A DNA stretch of 64,000 nt from Nocardioides potassii (lineage in GTDB: Bacteria; Actinomycetota; Actinomycetes; Propionibacteriales; Nocardioidaceae). Location: contig NZ_JAKJHZ010000012.1 of NCBI RefSeq assembly GCF_021648885.1, positions 62,001-126,000 on the forward strand, in the 5' to 3' direction. This document shows positions 9,059 through 17,251 of this stretch, piece after piece. Below the pieces are notes generated by a model that saw only the letters and a list, made by a program, of their open reading frames with translations, made no database searches and had not been told where the DNA came from. Position numbers and translations under genes: made by a program. How positions within the stretch are numbered: the stretch's first letter is position 1; each line of letters starts with the position of its first letter.

Positions 9059-9585
9059 GCACCCCCGAAGAGCTCCACGACGTCCGGCTGCACGTCAACG
9101 GCTCCGTGCACGAGGTGCAGGTGCCGGCCCGGCGGCTGCTCTCCGACGCGCTGCGCCACGACTGCGGCCTGACCGGCACGCACGTCGGCTGCGAGCACGG
9201 CGTGTGCGGCGCGTGCACCGTGCTGGTCGACGGCCAGCCGGTGCGGTCCTGCCTGATGTTCGCCGTGTCCGCGGTCGACGCCGAGATCACGACGGTCGAA
9301 GGACTCACCGAGCCGGACGGCTCGCTGTCCCCGGTGCAGCAGGGCTTCTCCGACTGCCACGGCCTCCAGTGCGGGTTCTGCACGCCGGGGTTCCTCACCA
9401 CGATCACCGCGGGGCTGCGTGACAACCCCGACCCGACCGAGGACGAGGCGCGCGAGATGATCGCCGGCAACCTCTGCCGCTGCACGGGCTACCAGAACAT
9501 CGTGAGGTCGGTGTTGCGGGCCGCGGAGATCGGTTTCGAGGCTCGCTCCGCTCACACCTCAACCAGCGACGGAGGGCAGCAGTGA
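9055..9585 (+). CDS. Molybdenum hydroxylase [2Fe-2S] subunit
   Basis: 176-residue small subunit with two [2Fe-2S] clusters. The plant-ferredoxin-type cluster is ligated by Cys46, Cys51, Cys54 and Cys66; the second by Cys106, Cys109, Cys141 and Cys143 (CRCTGY). It carries electrons from the molybdenum centre to FAD. GTGA overlaps on both sides lock it between the FAD and molybdenum subunit genes. The C-terminal tail from residue 160 (GFEARSAHTSTS) is encoded by a 34-bp dispersed repeat, so those residues are an added tail rather than family sequence. Confidence 0.92.
   Translation: MSTPEELHDVRLHVNGSVHEVQVPARRLLSDALRHDCGLTGTHVGCEHGVCGACTVLVDGQPVRSCLMFAVSAVDAEITTVEGLTEPDGSLSPVQQGFSDCHGLQCGFCTPGFLTTITAGLRDNPDPTEDEAREMIAGNLCRCTGYQNIVRSVLRAAEIGFEARSAHTSTSDGGQQ
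9532..9565 (-). repeat. 34-bp dispersed repeat, copy A (inside coding sequence)
   Basis: Begins GGTTTCGAGGCTCGCT and ends ACCTCAACCA. It is the reverse complement of copies B (11972) and C (24328) with two differences. It starts exactly on codon 160 of the [2Fe-2S] subunit gene and encodes part of its C-terminal tail. Confidence 0.8.
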
Positions 9586-11978
9586 CCACCAAGCTGTTCG
9601 GGGCCAAGGTCCCGCGGGTCGAGGACCAGCGCTTCCTGCGCGGCCAGGGCCGCTACGTCGACGACCTGCTGCACGACGACCCGCGGCTGCTGCACTCCGC
9701 GGTGCTCCGCTCGCCGCACGCGCACGCCCGCATCCTCGACATCGACGTCTCCGACGTGCTCGACGTCGACGGTGTCGTCGCGGTGTGGACCTACGACGAC
9801 CTGGCCGGTGCGATGGCCGAGCCGCTGCCGCTGCTGATCCCGCACCCGACGCTGACGCACGGCCGTACGCAGTACGCGCTGGCGAAGGACGAGGTCAACT
9901 ACGTCGGGGAGGCGATCGCGTTCGTCGTCGCGGTCGACCGCTACGTCGCGGAGGACGCGGTCGCGCGGATCCGTGTCGACTACGAGCAGCTCGAGCCGGT
10001 GGTCGGCATCGCCGCGGCCCGGGCGGCCGCCCGCGTCGTGCACGACGACGTACCGGACAACGTGGGTGCGCGGATGGAGCAGGAGAACGGCGACGCCCGT
10101 GCCGCGATCGCCGCCGCCCCGCACACGCTGACCCTGGAGCTCGACGTCGAGCGCTCGGCCTGCACGCCGATGGAGGGCCGCGGCACGGTGGCCAGGTGGG
10201 ACCCCGACACGTCCCGCCTGACGGTGTGGTCGTCGACGCAGACGTCGACCGGCGTGCGCGGCTGCGTCGCCGCCAAGCTCGGCCTGGACCTGGCGAAGGT
10301 CGACGTGGTGACGCCCGACGTCGGTGGCGGCTTCGGCGTGAAGATCAACCACCCGTGGCCCGAGGAGCTGCTCGTCCCGCTGGCGGCGATGACGCTCGGC
10401 CGACCGGTGAAGTTCACCGAGGACCGTCGCGAGCACTTCATCTCCTCCGCCCACGAGCGCGCACAGCAGCACCACGTCGAGGTCGGCTTCGACGACGACG
10501 GCCGCGTGCTCGGGCTCAATGTCGAGTTCTGGCACGACCACGGCGCCTACACGCCCTACGGGCTGATCGTCCCGATCATCACCTCGACGCAGCTGCTCGG
10601 CCCCTACAAGCCGCAGAACTACCGCGTCGCCTTCGAGTCGCTCTACACCAACACGGTGATCGTCACGCCCTACCGCGGCGCTGGCCGGCCGCAGGGCTGC
10701 TTCGTGATGGAGCGGACGATGGACGCGATCGCGGCCTACCTCGGCAAGGACCGCACCGAGGTGCGCAGCACGAACTTCATCCAGCCCGACGAGTTCCCCT
10801 ACGAGCACGGGCTCGTCTTCCAGGACGGGCGCGAGCTCACCTACGACTCGGGCGACTACCCGGCGTCGCTGGCCAAGCTCAAGCAGCTGGTCGGCTGGGA
10901 CGAGTTCGAGGACTTTCGCGCCGAGATGGCCGCGCAGGGGAGGCGGGTCGGCATCGGCCTGGCCTGCTACGTCGAGGGCACCGGCGTCGGCCCCTACGAG
11001 GGCGCCCACGTGCACGTCGAGACCTCCGGGAAGGTCAAGGTCGCGACCGGTCTGACCACCCAGGGCCAGGGCCACCAGACCGCGTTCGCGCAGATCGTCG
11101 CCGACACCCTCGGCGTGCGCTTCGAGGACGTCGAGATCACCACCGGCGACACCCGCAAGATGCCGTACGCCGTGGGCACCTTCGCCTCCCGCGCGGCGGT
11201 GATGAGCGGTTCGGCGATCCACCTCGCCGCCCTGCGTGCCAAGGAGAAGGCGCTGCGGATCGCCGCCGAGGCGCTCGAGGCGTCGGAGGACGACCTCGAG
11301 ATCGTCGACGGCGTCGTCAGCGTCCGCGGCACCGACGCCTCGATCGACCTCGGCACCGTCGCGGTGCTGTCCAACCCGCTGCGCTACGCCTTCGACGAGG
11401 CGTCCAAGGCCGCCACCCAGTTCTCGGTCGGCGATCCCGGCAAGCCGCCGGTCGCCGAGGACGACGAGCCCGGCCTCGAGGGCAAGGACTTCTACTCGCC
11501 CGCGCGCTCGACCTTCGCCAACGGCATGCACGCCGTCATCGTCGAGACCGATCCGGACACCGCCGAGATCACGATCCTCAAGTACGCAGTCGTCCACGAC
11601 TGCGGCCACCTGATCAACCCGATGATCGTCGAGGGCCAGATCCACGGCGGCGTCGCCCAGGGCGTCGGCGGCGCGCTCTACGAGCGGATGGCGTACGACG
11701 ACTCGGGCCAGCTGCTCAACGCCTCGTTCATGGACTTCCTGATGCCCTACGTCACCGAGGTCCCGACGACCATCGACATCGACCACCTCGAGACCCCGTC
11801 GCCGCTCAACCCGCTCGGCATCAAGGGCGCCGGCGAGGCGGGCGTGATCCCGTCGGCCGCGGTCTTCGCGGCGGCCATCGAGGACGCAGAAGGCTTCCCG
11901 ATCACGGCGATGCCGATCTCGCCCTCCGAGCTCTTCGAGCTGCGCCTCGCGCACGCAAACGATGCACTCGGTGGTTGA
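9582..11978 (+). CDS. Molybdenum hydroxylase molybdopterin-binding large subunit
   Basis: 798-residue catalytic subunit of the xanthine oxidase family. The active-site-loop region reads PYRGAGRPQG, not the VAYRCSFR-like loop of true CO dehydrogenases. The near-C-terminal GIKGAGEAG carries the conserved catalytic Glu (Glu752), and the cofactor-binding GGGFGVK is near residue 248. These enzymes hydroxylate an N-heterocycle with water. With a uracil-type permease and a barbiturase-type enzyme nearby, uracil or thymine oxidation to barbiturate or methylbarbiturate is the most economical role. The last two codons and stop come from dispersed repeat copy B. Confidence 0.9.
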   Translation: MTTKLFGAKVPRVEDQRFLRGQGRYVDDLLHDDPRLLHSAVLRSPHAHARILDIDVSDVLDVDGVVAVWTYDDLAGAMAEPLPLLIPHPTLTHGRTQYALAKDEVNYVGEAIAFVVAVDRYVAEDAVARIRVDYEQLEPVVGIAAARAAARVVHDDVPDNVGARMEQENGDARAAIAAAPHTLTLELDVERSACTPMEGRGTVARWDPDTSRLTVWSSTQTSTGVRGCVAAKLGLDLAKVDVVTPDVGGGFGVKINHPWPEELLVPLAAMTLGRPVKFTEDRREHFISSAHERAQQHHVEVGFDDDGRVLGLNVEFWHDHGAYTPYGLIVPIITSTQLLGPYKPQNYRVAFESLYTNTVIVTPYRGAGRPQGCFVMERTMDAIAAYLGKDRTEVRSTNFIQPDEFPYEHGLVFQDGRELTYDSGDYPASLAKLKQLVGWDEFEDFRAEMAAQGRRVGIGLACYVEGTGVGPYEGAHVHVETSGKVKVATGLTTQGQGHQTAFAQIVADTLGVRFEDVEITTGDTRKMPYAVGTFASRAAVMSGSAIHLAALRAKEKALRIAAEALEASEDDLEIVDGVVSVRGTDASIDLGTVAVLSNPLRYAFDEASKAATQFSVGDPGKPPVAEDDEPGLEGKDFYSPARSTFANGMHAVIVETDPDTAEITILKYAVVHDCGHLINPMIVEGQIHGGVAQGVGGALYERMAYDDSGQLLNASFMDFLMPYVTEVPTTIDIDHLETPSPLNPLGIKGAGEAGVIPSAAVFAAAIEDAEGFPITAMPISPSELFELRLAHANDALGG

Positions 11979-12005
11979 GGTGCGAGCGCAGCGAGCCTCG
12001 AAACC
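11972..12005 (+). repeat. 34-bp dispersed repeat, copy B (supplies a stop codon)
   Basis: Begins TGGTTGAGGTGCGAGC and ends GCCTCGAAACC; an imperfect palindrome. Its internal TGA is the stop codon of the molybdenum subunit gene. Identical to copy C at 24328-24361. Confidence 0.85.
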
Positions 12006-12029
12006 ACACTTCTTGACTGAGGAGACCCG

Positions 12030-12662
12030 ATGAAGTTCACCGGAGAGAACGTCCTGGACGCCCCCGTCGACCGGGCGTGGGACGCCCTCCTCGACCCGGC
12101 CGTGCTGGTCCGCACGATCCCCGGCTGCGAGCGGCTCGAGGCGACCGGTGAGAACGCCTACGCCATGACCGTCACCGCCGGTGTCGCGTCGATCAAGGGG
12201 ACCTACGCCGGCTCGTGCGAGCTGCGCGACCTCGTCGAGCACGAGTCGCTGGTGATGAAGCTCGACGGCGCAGGTGCGCCCGGCACGATCGGCGCGACCG
12301 TCAACGTGCGCTTCACCCCCGAGGGCTCCTCGACGCGGGTCTCCTACGACGCCGACGCCGTCGTCGGCGGCATGATCGGCGGCGTCGGCCAGCGGATGCT
12401 GACGTCGGTCTCGCGGCGGATGGCGGGGGAGTTCTTCGGCAACGTCGACGCCGTGATCAAGGGGAGCGGGGCAGCCGCTCCGCTGGTCGAGGAGGGCGCG
12501 CAGCGCCCGTCACGAGACCCCGAGCCCGGGCAGGTCTTCACCGCTCCGGCTCCCACGCCGGCCGCCGGGTCGCGGCAGGAGTTCCTGACGGGTGTCGCGG
12601 TCGGTGCCGGGCTGGTGGTGCTCGGCGTCGTCGTCGGCGGCATCTTCGGCCGTCGGCGCTGA
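12030..12662 (+). CDS. CoxG-like SRPBCC protein with C-terminal membrane anchor
   Basis: 210-residue protein of the CoxG/SRPBCC family, which accompanies molybdenum hydroxylases. The START-like fold covers roughly residues 1-150, opening with VLDAPVDRAWDALLDP and the IPGC block typical of CoxG. A Pro/Ala linker leads to a single hydrophobic segment at about 184-206 ending GGIFGRRR. CoxG proteins are linked to membrane attachment or electron delivery of CO dehydrogenase; a similar role for this hydroxylase is inferred from position. Separated by 51 bp from the large-subunit gene, most of it repeat sequence. Confidence 0.85.
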   Translation: MKFTGENVLDAPVDRAWDALLDPAVLVRTIPGCERLEATGENAYAMTVTAGVASIKGTYAGSCELRDLVEHESLVMKLDGAGAPGTIGATVNVRFTPEGSSTRVSYDADAVVGGMIGGVGQRMLTSVSRRMAGEFFGNVDAVIKGSGAAAPLVEEGAQRPSRDPEPGQVFTAPAPTPAAGSRQEFLTGVAVGAGLVVLGVVVGGIFGRRR

Positions 12663-12666
12663 GCCG

Positions 12667-14058
12667 GTGAGCGACCTCACCGTCGACTCCACCGCCCGGG
12701 ACCAGGCCGCGGCCGTCCGGTCCGGCGCGATCTCGGCCGCGGAGCTGCTCGAGCTGCACCTCGACCGGATCGGCGAGCGCAACCCCGAGCTCAACGCGAT
12801 CGTGTCGCTTGACGCCGAGCGCGCCCGCGCGGCGGCGGCCGTCGCCGACCAGGCGCAGGCGTCCGGCGAGGAGCTCGGCCCGCTGCACGGCCTGCCGTTC
12901 GCCGTGAAGGACACCCACGCGCTCGACGGGTGGCGGACGACGTACGGCTCACCGATCTTCGCCGACGCCGTGGCCGACCACGACGACCTGCTCGTCGAGC
13001 GGATCCGCCAGGCAGGGGCGGTCTTCGTCGGCAAGACCAACGTGCCGGAGTTCGCGGCGGGGTCCCACACGTTCAACACCGTCTTCGGCGTCACCCGCAA
13101 CCCGATCGACCCGTCGCGCTCGGCGGGTGGCTCCAGCGGGGGAGCGGCGTGCGCGCTCGCCTCCGGGATGGTCCCGCTGGCCGACGGCTCGGACATGGGG
13201 GGGTCGCTGCGCAACCCGGCGTCCTTCTGCGGCGTGGTGGGGATGCGGCCGTCGCTGGGCCGCGTGCCGGAGTGGCCGCTCTACAACCAGTGGGAGACGA
13301 CGTCGGTCGGCGGACCGATGGCGCGCAACGTCGGCGACCTCGCCCTGTTGCTCTCCGTGGTCGCCGGACCCGACCCGCGCGCCCCCCTGGCGCTCGGTGA
13401 CCCGGGCACGTCGGTCGCCCCGCCGCTCGCGCCGGCTTCGGTCGCCGGGCTGCGCGTGGCGACGAGCGTCGACCTCGGCGGCTCCTTCGTGGTCGACCAC
13501 GAGGTCGCGGACGTCGTACGGGCCACGGCGTCGCGGCTGTCCGACGGCGGTGCCTCGGTCGTGGGGACCCACCCCGACCTCTCGCTCGCCGACGACACCT
13601 TCCGCACCCTGCGGGCGTGGCACTTCCAGGCCAAGCTGGGCCGGCTCCTCGCCGAGCACCCGACGTCGTTCAAGCCGTCGCTCGAGGCCAACATCCGCGC
13701 CGGCGAGCCGCTCACCGGCGCCGACGTCGCCCGCGCCTACACCCAGCGGACGGCCCTCGCGGAGACCATGCGGCTCTTCTTCGGCGACCACGACGTGCTG
13801 CTGCTGCCGACCTCCCAGGTGCCGCCGTTCCCGGTGGAGCAAGAGTTCCCGGAGACCATCAACGGCGAGCAGATGCCGGACTACCTCGCGTGGATGCGGT
13901 CGGCGTACTTCATCACCGTCACCGGCTGCCCCGCGATCTCGGTGCCTGCGGGCCGTACGTCGGACGGGTTGCCCGTGGGCGTCCAGCTCGTCGCCCGGCA
14001 CGGGGCCGACCGGCAGCTGCTCGAGGTGGCGGCCGCCGTCGAGGAGCTCCTCGCCTGA
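12667..14058 (+). CDS. Amidase-signature-family amidohydrolase
   Basis: 463-residue amidase-signature hydrolase with the complete catalytic triad: Lys81 in FAVKD, the cis-serine in GGSSGG (154-159) and nucleophile Ser180 in DMGGSLRNPA. It hydrolyses a carboxamide or ureide to acid plus ammonia. GTG start 4 bp after the CoxG-like gene, so co-transcribed with the molybdenum hydroxylase. In oxidative pyrimidine breakdown it could act as ureidomalonase, or on malonamate if the transcarbamylase first removes the carbamoyl group. The family is certain, the substrate unknown. Confidence 0.88.
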   Translation: MSDLTVDSTARDQAAAVRSGAISAAELLELHLDRIGERNPELNAIVSLDAERARAAAAVADQAQASGEELGPLHGLPFAVKDTHALDGWRTTYGSPIFADAVADHDDLLVERIRQAGAVFVGKTNVPEFAAGSHTFNTVFGVTRNPIDPSRSAGGSSGGAACALASGMVPLADGSDMGGSLRNPASFCGVVGMRPSLGRVPEWPLYNQWETTSVGGPMARNVGDLALLLSVVAGPDPRAPLALGDPGTSVAPPLAPASVAGLRVATSVDLGGSFVVDHEVADVVRATASRLSDGGASVVGTHPDLSLADDTFRTLRAWHFQAKLGRLLAEHPTSFKPSLEANIRAGEPLTGADVARAYTQRTALAETMRLFFGDHDVLLLPTSQVPPFPVEQEFPETINGEQMPDYLAWMRSAYFITVTGCPAISVPAGRTSDGLPVGVQLVARHGADRQLLEVAAAVEELLA

Positions 14059-14109
14059 CCGGCTCCTGTGGACGGAGGTGTGGAGAACTGCGTCCGGGCT
14101 GGGGATGAA

Positions 14110-14290
14110 CCACGCCTGATCTGTGCAGGACGCGCCGGAACCCGAGGTATGTGGAAATACCTTCCCGCAAGCTCTTGCGTGGCTGTCGCCGCGGGCATAG
14201 AACTCTCCTACGCAACCCCGCAAGGGGAGGCGGGATGGCTCCGGAAGGACGATCCGCACGACGACGAACCAGCTCGCTGGGGAGGCGTCG
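14110..14290 (+). ncRNA. Candidate structured leader RNA (possible riboswitch)
   Basis: Several potential stems occur in sequence: CGCAAG/CTTGCG near 14165-14180, CCCCGC/GGGG near 14216-14228, GGAT/ATCC near 14232-14254. Blocks resembling CCGCAC-GAC-AGCU-GGAGGCG recall, from memory only, the 3' half of ydaO-type cyclic-di-AMP riboswitches. The downstream hairpin at 14400 could be an expression-platform terminator. Weak evidence; a covariance search is needed. Confidence 0.25.
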
Positions 14291-14399
14291 CAGACACCGG
14301 GTGATGTGGTGACTGGGATCCGACGGAGGGAGCGATCGATCAGGACATCACCAGAGAGATCACCCGATGACCCGGACGCTTCGGCGACCTGGACATCAC

Positions 14400-14436
14400 G
14401 AAGGGCCCTTGACGCTCATACCGCCAAGGGCCCTTC
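14400..14436 (+). terminator. 12-bp perfect hairpin upstream of a membrane-protein gene
   Basis: Arms GAAGGGCCCTTG (14400-14411) and CAAGGGCCCTTC (14425-14436) pair perfectly with a 13-nt loop; ATTTC follows 4 bases later. Could end the operon that closes with the amidase, or attenuate the next gene. Confidence 0.65.
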
Positions 14437-14492
14437 GGCCATTTCGGGCGCGTCCGGGGTCGGCCGGGGTCCGGGACTGGCACCATCCGCCC

Positions 14493-14990
14493 ATGAGCAC
14501 GACGGTGGACGCGCCCCCGACGCCGGGCTGGCCGGCCGTGCCGACCAGCGCGTGGGCGCTCGCCTGGTCCTTCGTGGCAGGGCAGGTCATCGCGCTGGCG
14601 GAGCGTGGCCCGCAGGACGACTCGGCGTGGCCGCTCTCGATCCTGGCCGGCGTGGTCGTGGTGACGTTCGTGTCCCACGGCGTCATGCGGGCGCGATGGG
14701 TGCGCTTCTGGCTCGTCGTCCTGCTCCTGGTGGCGAGCGCCGTGGCCGCGCTCTTCGACCTCGTCAACGACGGCTGGACCGCGGCCGGCGCCGCCCTCCT
14801 GGGACTGTCGCTGCTCCAGCTCCTCCTGCTCGACCGCTTCTCGCGCACCGAGTGGTTCTCGTGGCATGCCGCGCGTCGCCCCGACCCGCCTCCGCTCACG
14901 AGCATCCTCCTCGTGGCGGCGCTGGTCGGCGTGCTCGGAGGCGTCCTCGGCGCCTCGCCGGACGGCATCGGCGCGCACCTCGACCTGTGA
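14493..14990 (+). CDS. Small integral membrane protein, family unknown
   Basis: 165-residue protein with about four hydrophobic segments (near residues 20-35, 48-65, 70-90 and 135-152) and a polar loop carrying RFSRTEWFSWHAARRP. The start at 14493 was chosen because it opens just before the first membrane segment; upstream codons read as noncoding GC-rich sequence. No family or catalytic motif was recognised. Isolated between the amidase and hydantoinase genes, and preceded by the 12-bp hairpin and the candidate structured RNA, so its expression may be conditional. Confidence 0.65.
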   Translation: MSTTVDAPPTPGWPAVPTSAWALAWSFVAGQVIALAERGPQDDSAWPLSILAGVVVVTFVSHGVMRARWVRFWLVVLLLVASAVAALFDLVNDGWTAAGAALLGLSLLQLLLLDRFSRTEWFSWHAARRPDPPPLTSILLVAALVGVLGGVLGASPDGIGAHLDL

Positions 14991-15052
14991 CGGATCTGCT
15001 GACGGGCCTGCTGACGGTCCCGCGATCGAACTGCCACGCCGAGCCGCAGGGT

Positions 15053-15081
15053 TTGCCGACGGATCCGGGTTTCGTCGGCAA
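15053..15081. promoter_or_regulatory. 9-bp inverted repeat upstream of hyuA
   Basis: Perfect arms TTGCCGACG (15053-15061) and CGTCGGCAA (15073-15081), centres 20 bp apart (two helical turns), end 46 bp before the hyuA start. Typical geometry of a dimeric regulator site. The right part resembles sequence upstream of the permease gene at 6674-6692. Confidence 0.55.
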
Positions 15082-15127
15082 TGTCTGCCGTGGTCGCCGC
15101 CACGCCGGACTCGGTTGAATCGTCCCC

Positions 15128-17251
15128 ATGGCGCAGCGGCGGATCAGGATCGGGATCGACACCGGGGGCACGTTCACCGACGTCGTGGCCTTCGACGAGG
15201 ACTCGGGCGAGCTGGTCACCACCAAGACCCCGAGCACGCCGGGCAACCCGGCCGACGGCTTCATCGCCGGCATCGAGAAGATCCTGGAGATCGTCGGCGC
15301 GGAGGGCAGCGACATCACCGCCGTCTCGCACGGCACCACGGTCGCGACCAACAAGCTGCTCGAGGGCAAGGTCGAGGCGCTCGGCTTCATCACCACCGAG
15401 GGCTACGAGTTCATGCTCGAGATCGCTCGCCAGTCGGTGCCGGACGGTTACGGCAACTCCTACTTCTGGGTGAAGCCCGACCGGATCGTGCCGGCCGACC
15501 GGGTCCGCACCGTCGGGGGCCGACTCGACTTCACCGGCGCCGAGGTGCGACCCTTCGACGAGGACGCCGCGGTCGCCGCGGCGCGCTGGTTCCGCGAGCA
15601 GGGCATCACCACGATCGGCGTCTGCCTGCTCCACGCCTACGCCAACGACGAGCACGAGCTGCGGATGCGCGAGATCCTGCGCCGCGAGCACCCCGAGGCG
15701 GTCGTGTCGATCTCGAGCGAGGTGCTGCGCGAGTACCGTGAGTACGAGCGGTCGATGACCACGCTCGTCGACGCGGCCGTGAAGCCCAACGTCAGCCGTT
15801 ACGTCACCAACATCTCGCAGCGGCTCGTGACCTTCACCGGTGGGGACAGAACCGGCAACGTCATCCCGTTCTACGTGATGAAGTCCAACGGCGGCGTGCT
15901 GTCGGCCGACGAGGTCGTGCACCAGCCGATCACCACCGTGCTCTCCGGCCCGGCGGCCGGCGCGCTCGGCGCCGCCCTGATCGCCAAGGTCGCCGGCTTC
16001 CCGAGGATCCTCACCTGCGACGGCGGCGGTACGTCGACCGACGTGTCCGTCGTCCTCGACGGCGAGCCGACCCTCACCACCGAGGGCACCGTCGGCGCCT
16101 ACCCGAGCAAGATCCCGATGATCGACGTCGTCACCGTCGGTGCGGGCGGGGGCTCGATCGCCTGGCTCTCGCCCGAGGGCTCGCTCAAGGTCGGCCCCCA
16201 CTCGGCCGGCGCCGACCCCGGTCCGCTCTGCTACGCCAAGGGCGGCACCCAGCCGACGATCACCGACGCCCACGTCACGCTCGGCCGGATCCCTCCCCAC
16301 CTGCTCGGTGGCGAGATCCCGCTCGACGTCGAGGCGGCCCGCACCGGCATCCAGCAGCTCGCCGACCAGCTCGGCCTCGACTTCGAGCGCTGCGCCACCG
16401 GCATCCTGGAGATCTCCGCGTGGAACCAGGCCAACGCGCTGCGCCAGGTCTCGGTCAAGCGCGGCCTCGACGTGCGCGACTTCATGCTGACCACCTTCGG
16501 CGGCTCCGGCTCGCTGCTGGCCTGCCGGCTCGTCGACATCCTCGACCTGGCCGGGGTCGTCGTACCTCCCAACCCGGGCAACGTCTCCGCGTTCGGGCTG
16601 CTGACCGTCGACGTGAAGAACGACTACGTGCAGACCCACGTCGCGAAGGAGTCGGTGCTCGACCACGCGGCCGTGCAGGGGATCCTCGACGACCTCACCG
16701 ACCGCGCGCGTGAGGCGCTGGCCAAGGAGGGCTTCGCGCCCGAGGACCACCGCTTCCAGCGGACCATCGACGTGCGCTACGTCGGGCAGGCCTTCGAGGT
16801 GCGCGTCGCCGCACCCGAGGCCATGGACGGGCAGAGCGTCGACGCGGCGTACGTCGACCAGGTGGCCGAGGCCTTCCACGCCGAGCACCACCAGCTCTAC
16901 GGCTACGACTTCCGCGGCGACGCGACCCAGCAGGTCGAGTGGGTCAACCTCCGCGTCACCGGAATCGGGCCGATCACGCGTCCGGAGATCCCGACGCTGG
17001 GCAAGGCCGACGGCGGCATCGACCGCGCGGTCCGGGGGAGCAGGCGCGTCTGCTTCGACCCCGACGCGGGCTACGTCGACACCCCGGTCATATGGCGCAC
17101 CGACCTCGGTGCCGGTGACACCTTCAGCGGCCCCGCCATCGTCGAGGAGTTCGGCTCGACGATCCCCGTCCACCCCGGCTTCGAGGTCGTGGTCGACGAC
17201 TGGGCCAACCTCGTGATCCGGAAGGTCGCCATGAAGAAGGAGCTGGCGTGA
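15128..17251 (+). CDS. hyuA: ATP-dependent hydantoinase/oxoprolinase subunit A (HyuA)
   Basis: 707-residue protein of the HyuA/oxoprolinase-alpha/acetone-carboxylase-beta family, an ATPase-fold subunit that activates a cyclic amide for hydrolysis. N-terminal phosphate-binding motif GIDTGGTFTDVVAFD at residues 9-23, second block VSHGTTVATN near 65-74, and CDGGGTSTDVSVV near 297-309 match the family. It works with HyuB, encoded immediately downstream. Candidate substrates are hydantoins, N-carbamoyl-type lactams or 5-oxoproline; context favours a nucleobase-derived ring. ATG at 15128 follows the inverted-repeat promoter region. Confidence 0.9.
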   Translation: MAQRRIRIGIDTGGTFTDVVAFDEDSGELVTTKTPSTPGNPADGFIAGIEKILEIVGAEGSDITAVSHGTTVATNKLLEGKVEALGFITTEGYEFMLEIARQSVPDGYGNSYFWVKPDRIVPADRVRTVGGRLDFTGAEVRPFDEDAAVAAARWFREQGITTIGVCLLHAYANDEHELRMREILRREHPEAVVSISSEVLREYREYERSMTTLVDAAVKPNVSRYVTNISQRLVTFTGGDRTGNVIPFYVMKSNGGVLSADEVVHQPITTVLSGPAAGALGAALIAKVAGFPRILTCDGGGTSTDVSVVLDGEPTLTTEGTVGAYPSKIPMIDVVTVGAGGGSIAWLSPEGSLKVGPHSAGADPGPLCYAKGGTQPTITDAHVTLGRIPPHLLGGEIPLDVEAARTGIQQLADQLGLDFERCATGILEISAWNQANALRQVSVKRGLDVRDFMLTTFGGSGSLLACRLVDILDLAGVVVPPNPGNVSAFGLLTVDVKNDYVQTHVAKESVLDHAAVQGILDDLTDRAREALAKEGFAPEDHRFQRTIDVRYVGQAFEVRVAAPEAMDGQSVDAAYVDQVAEAFHAEHHQLYGYDFRGDATQQVEWVNLRVTGIGPITRPEIPTLGKADGGIDRAVRGSRRVCFDPDAGYVDTPVIWRTDLGAGDTFSGPAIVEEFGSTIPVHPGFEVVVDDWANLVIRKVAMKKELA

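Larger units (their letters stand above)
14059..14492. other. 434-bp region without a convincing gene
   Basis: Short open frames here lack ribosome-binding sites and codon bias. It holds paired TGTGGA motifs (14065-14085), a stretch of G/C-rich hairpins that could be a structured RNA (about 14110-14290) and a strong 12-bp hairpin at 14400-14436 before the next gene. Confidence 0.6.

Noticed and set aside
9582..11978. Carbon monoxide dehydrogenase large subunit
   Set aside because: The active-site loop is PYRGAGRPQG rather than the Cys-containing CODH loop; context is nucleobase catabolism.
9552..12242. 896-codon minus-strand frame opposite the Mo subunit gene
   Set aside because: Low-complexity translation rich in Arg, Val and Asp; the sense strand encodes a full catalytic subunit.
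14068..14304. 78-codon ORF after the amidase
   Set aside because: No ribosome-binding site, odd composition, overlaps the structured region.
14396..17173. 925-codon minus-strand frame opposite hyuA
   Set aside because: Antisense shadow of a well-supported gene, with no motif.
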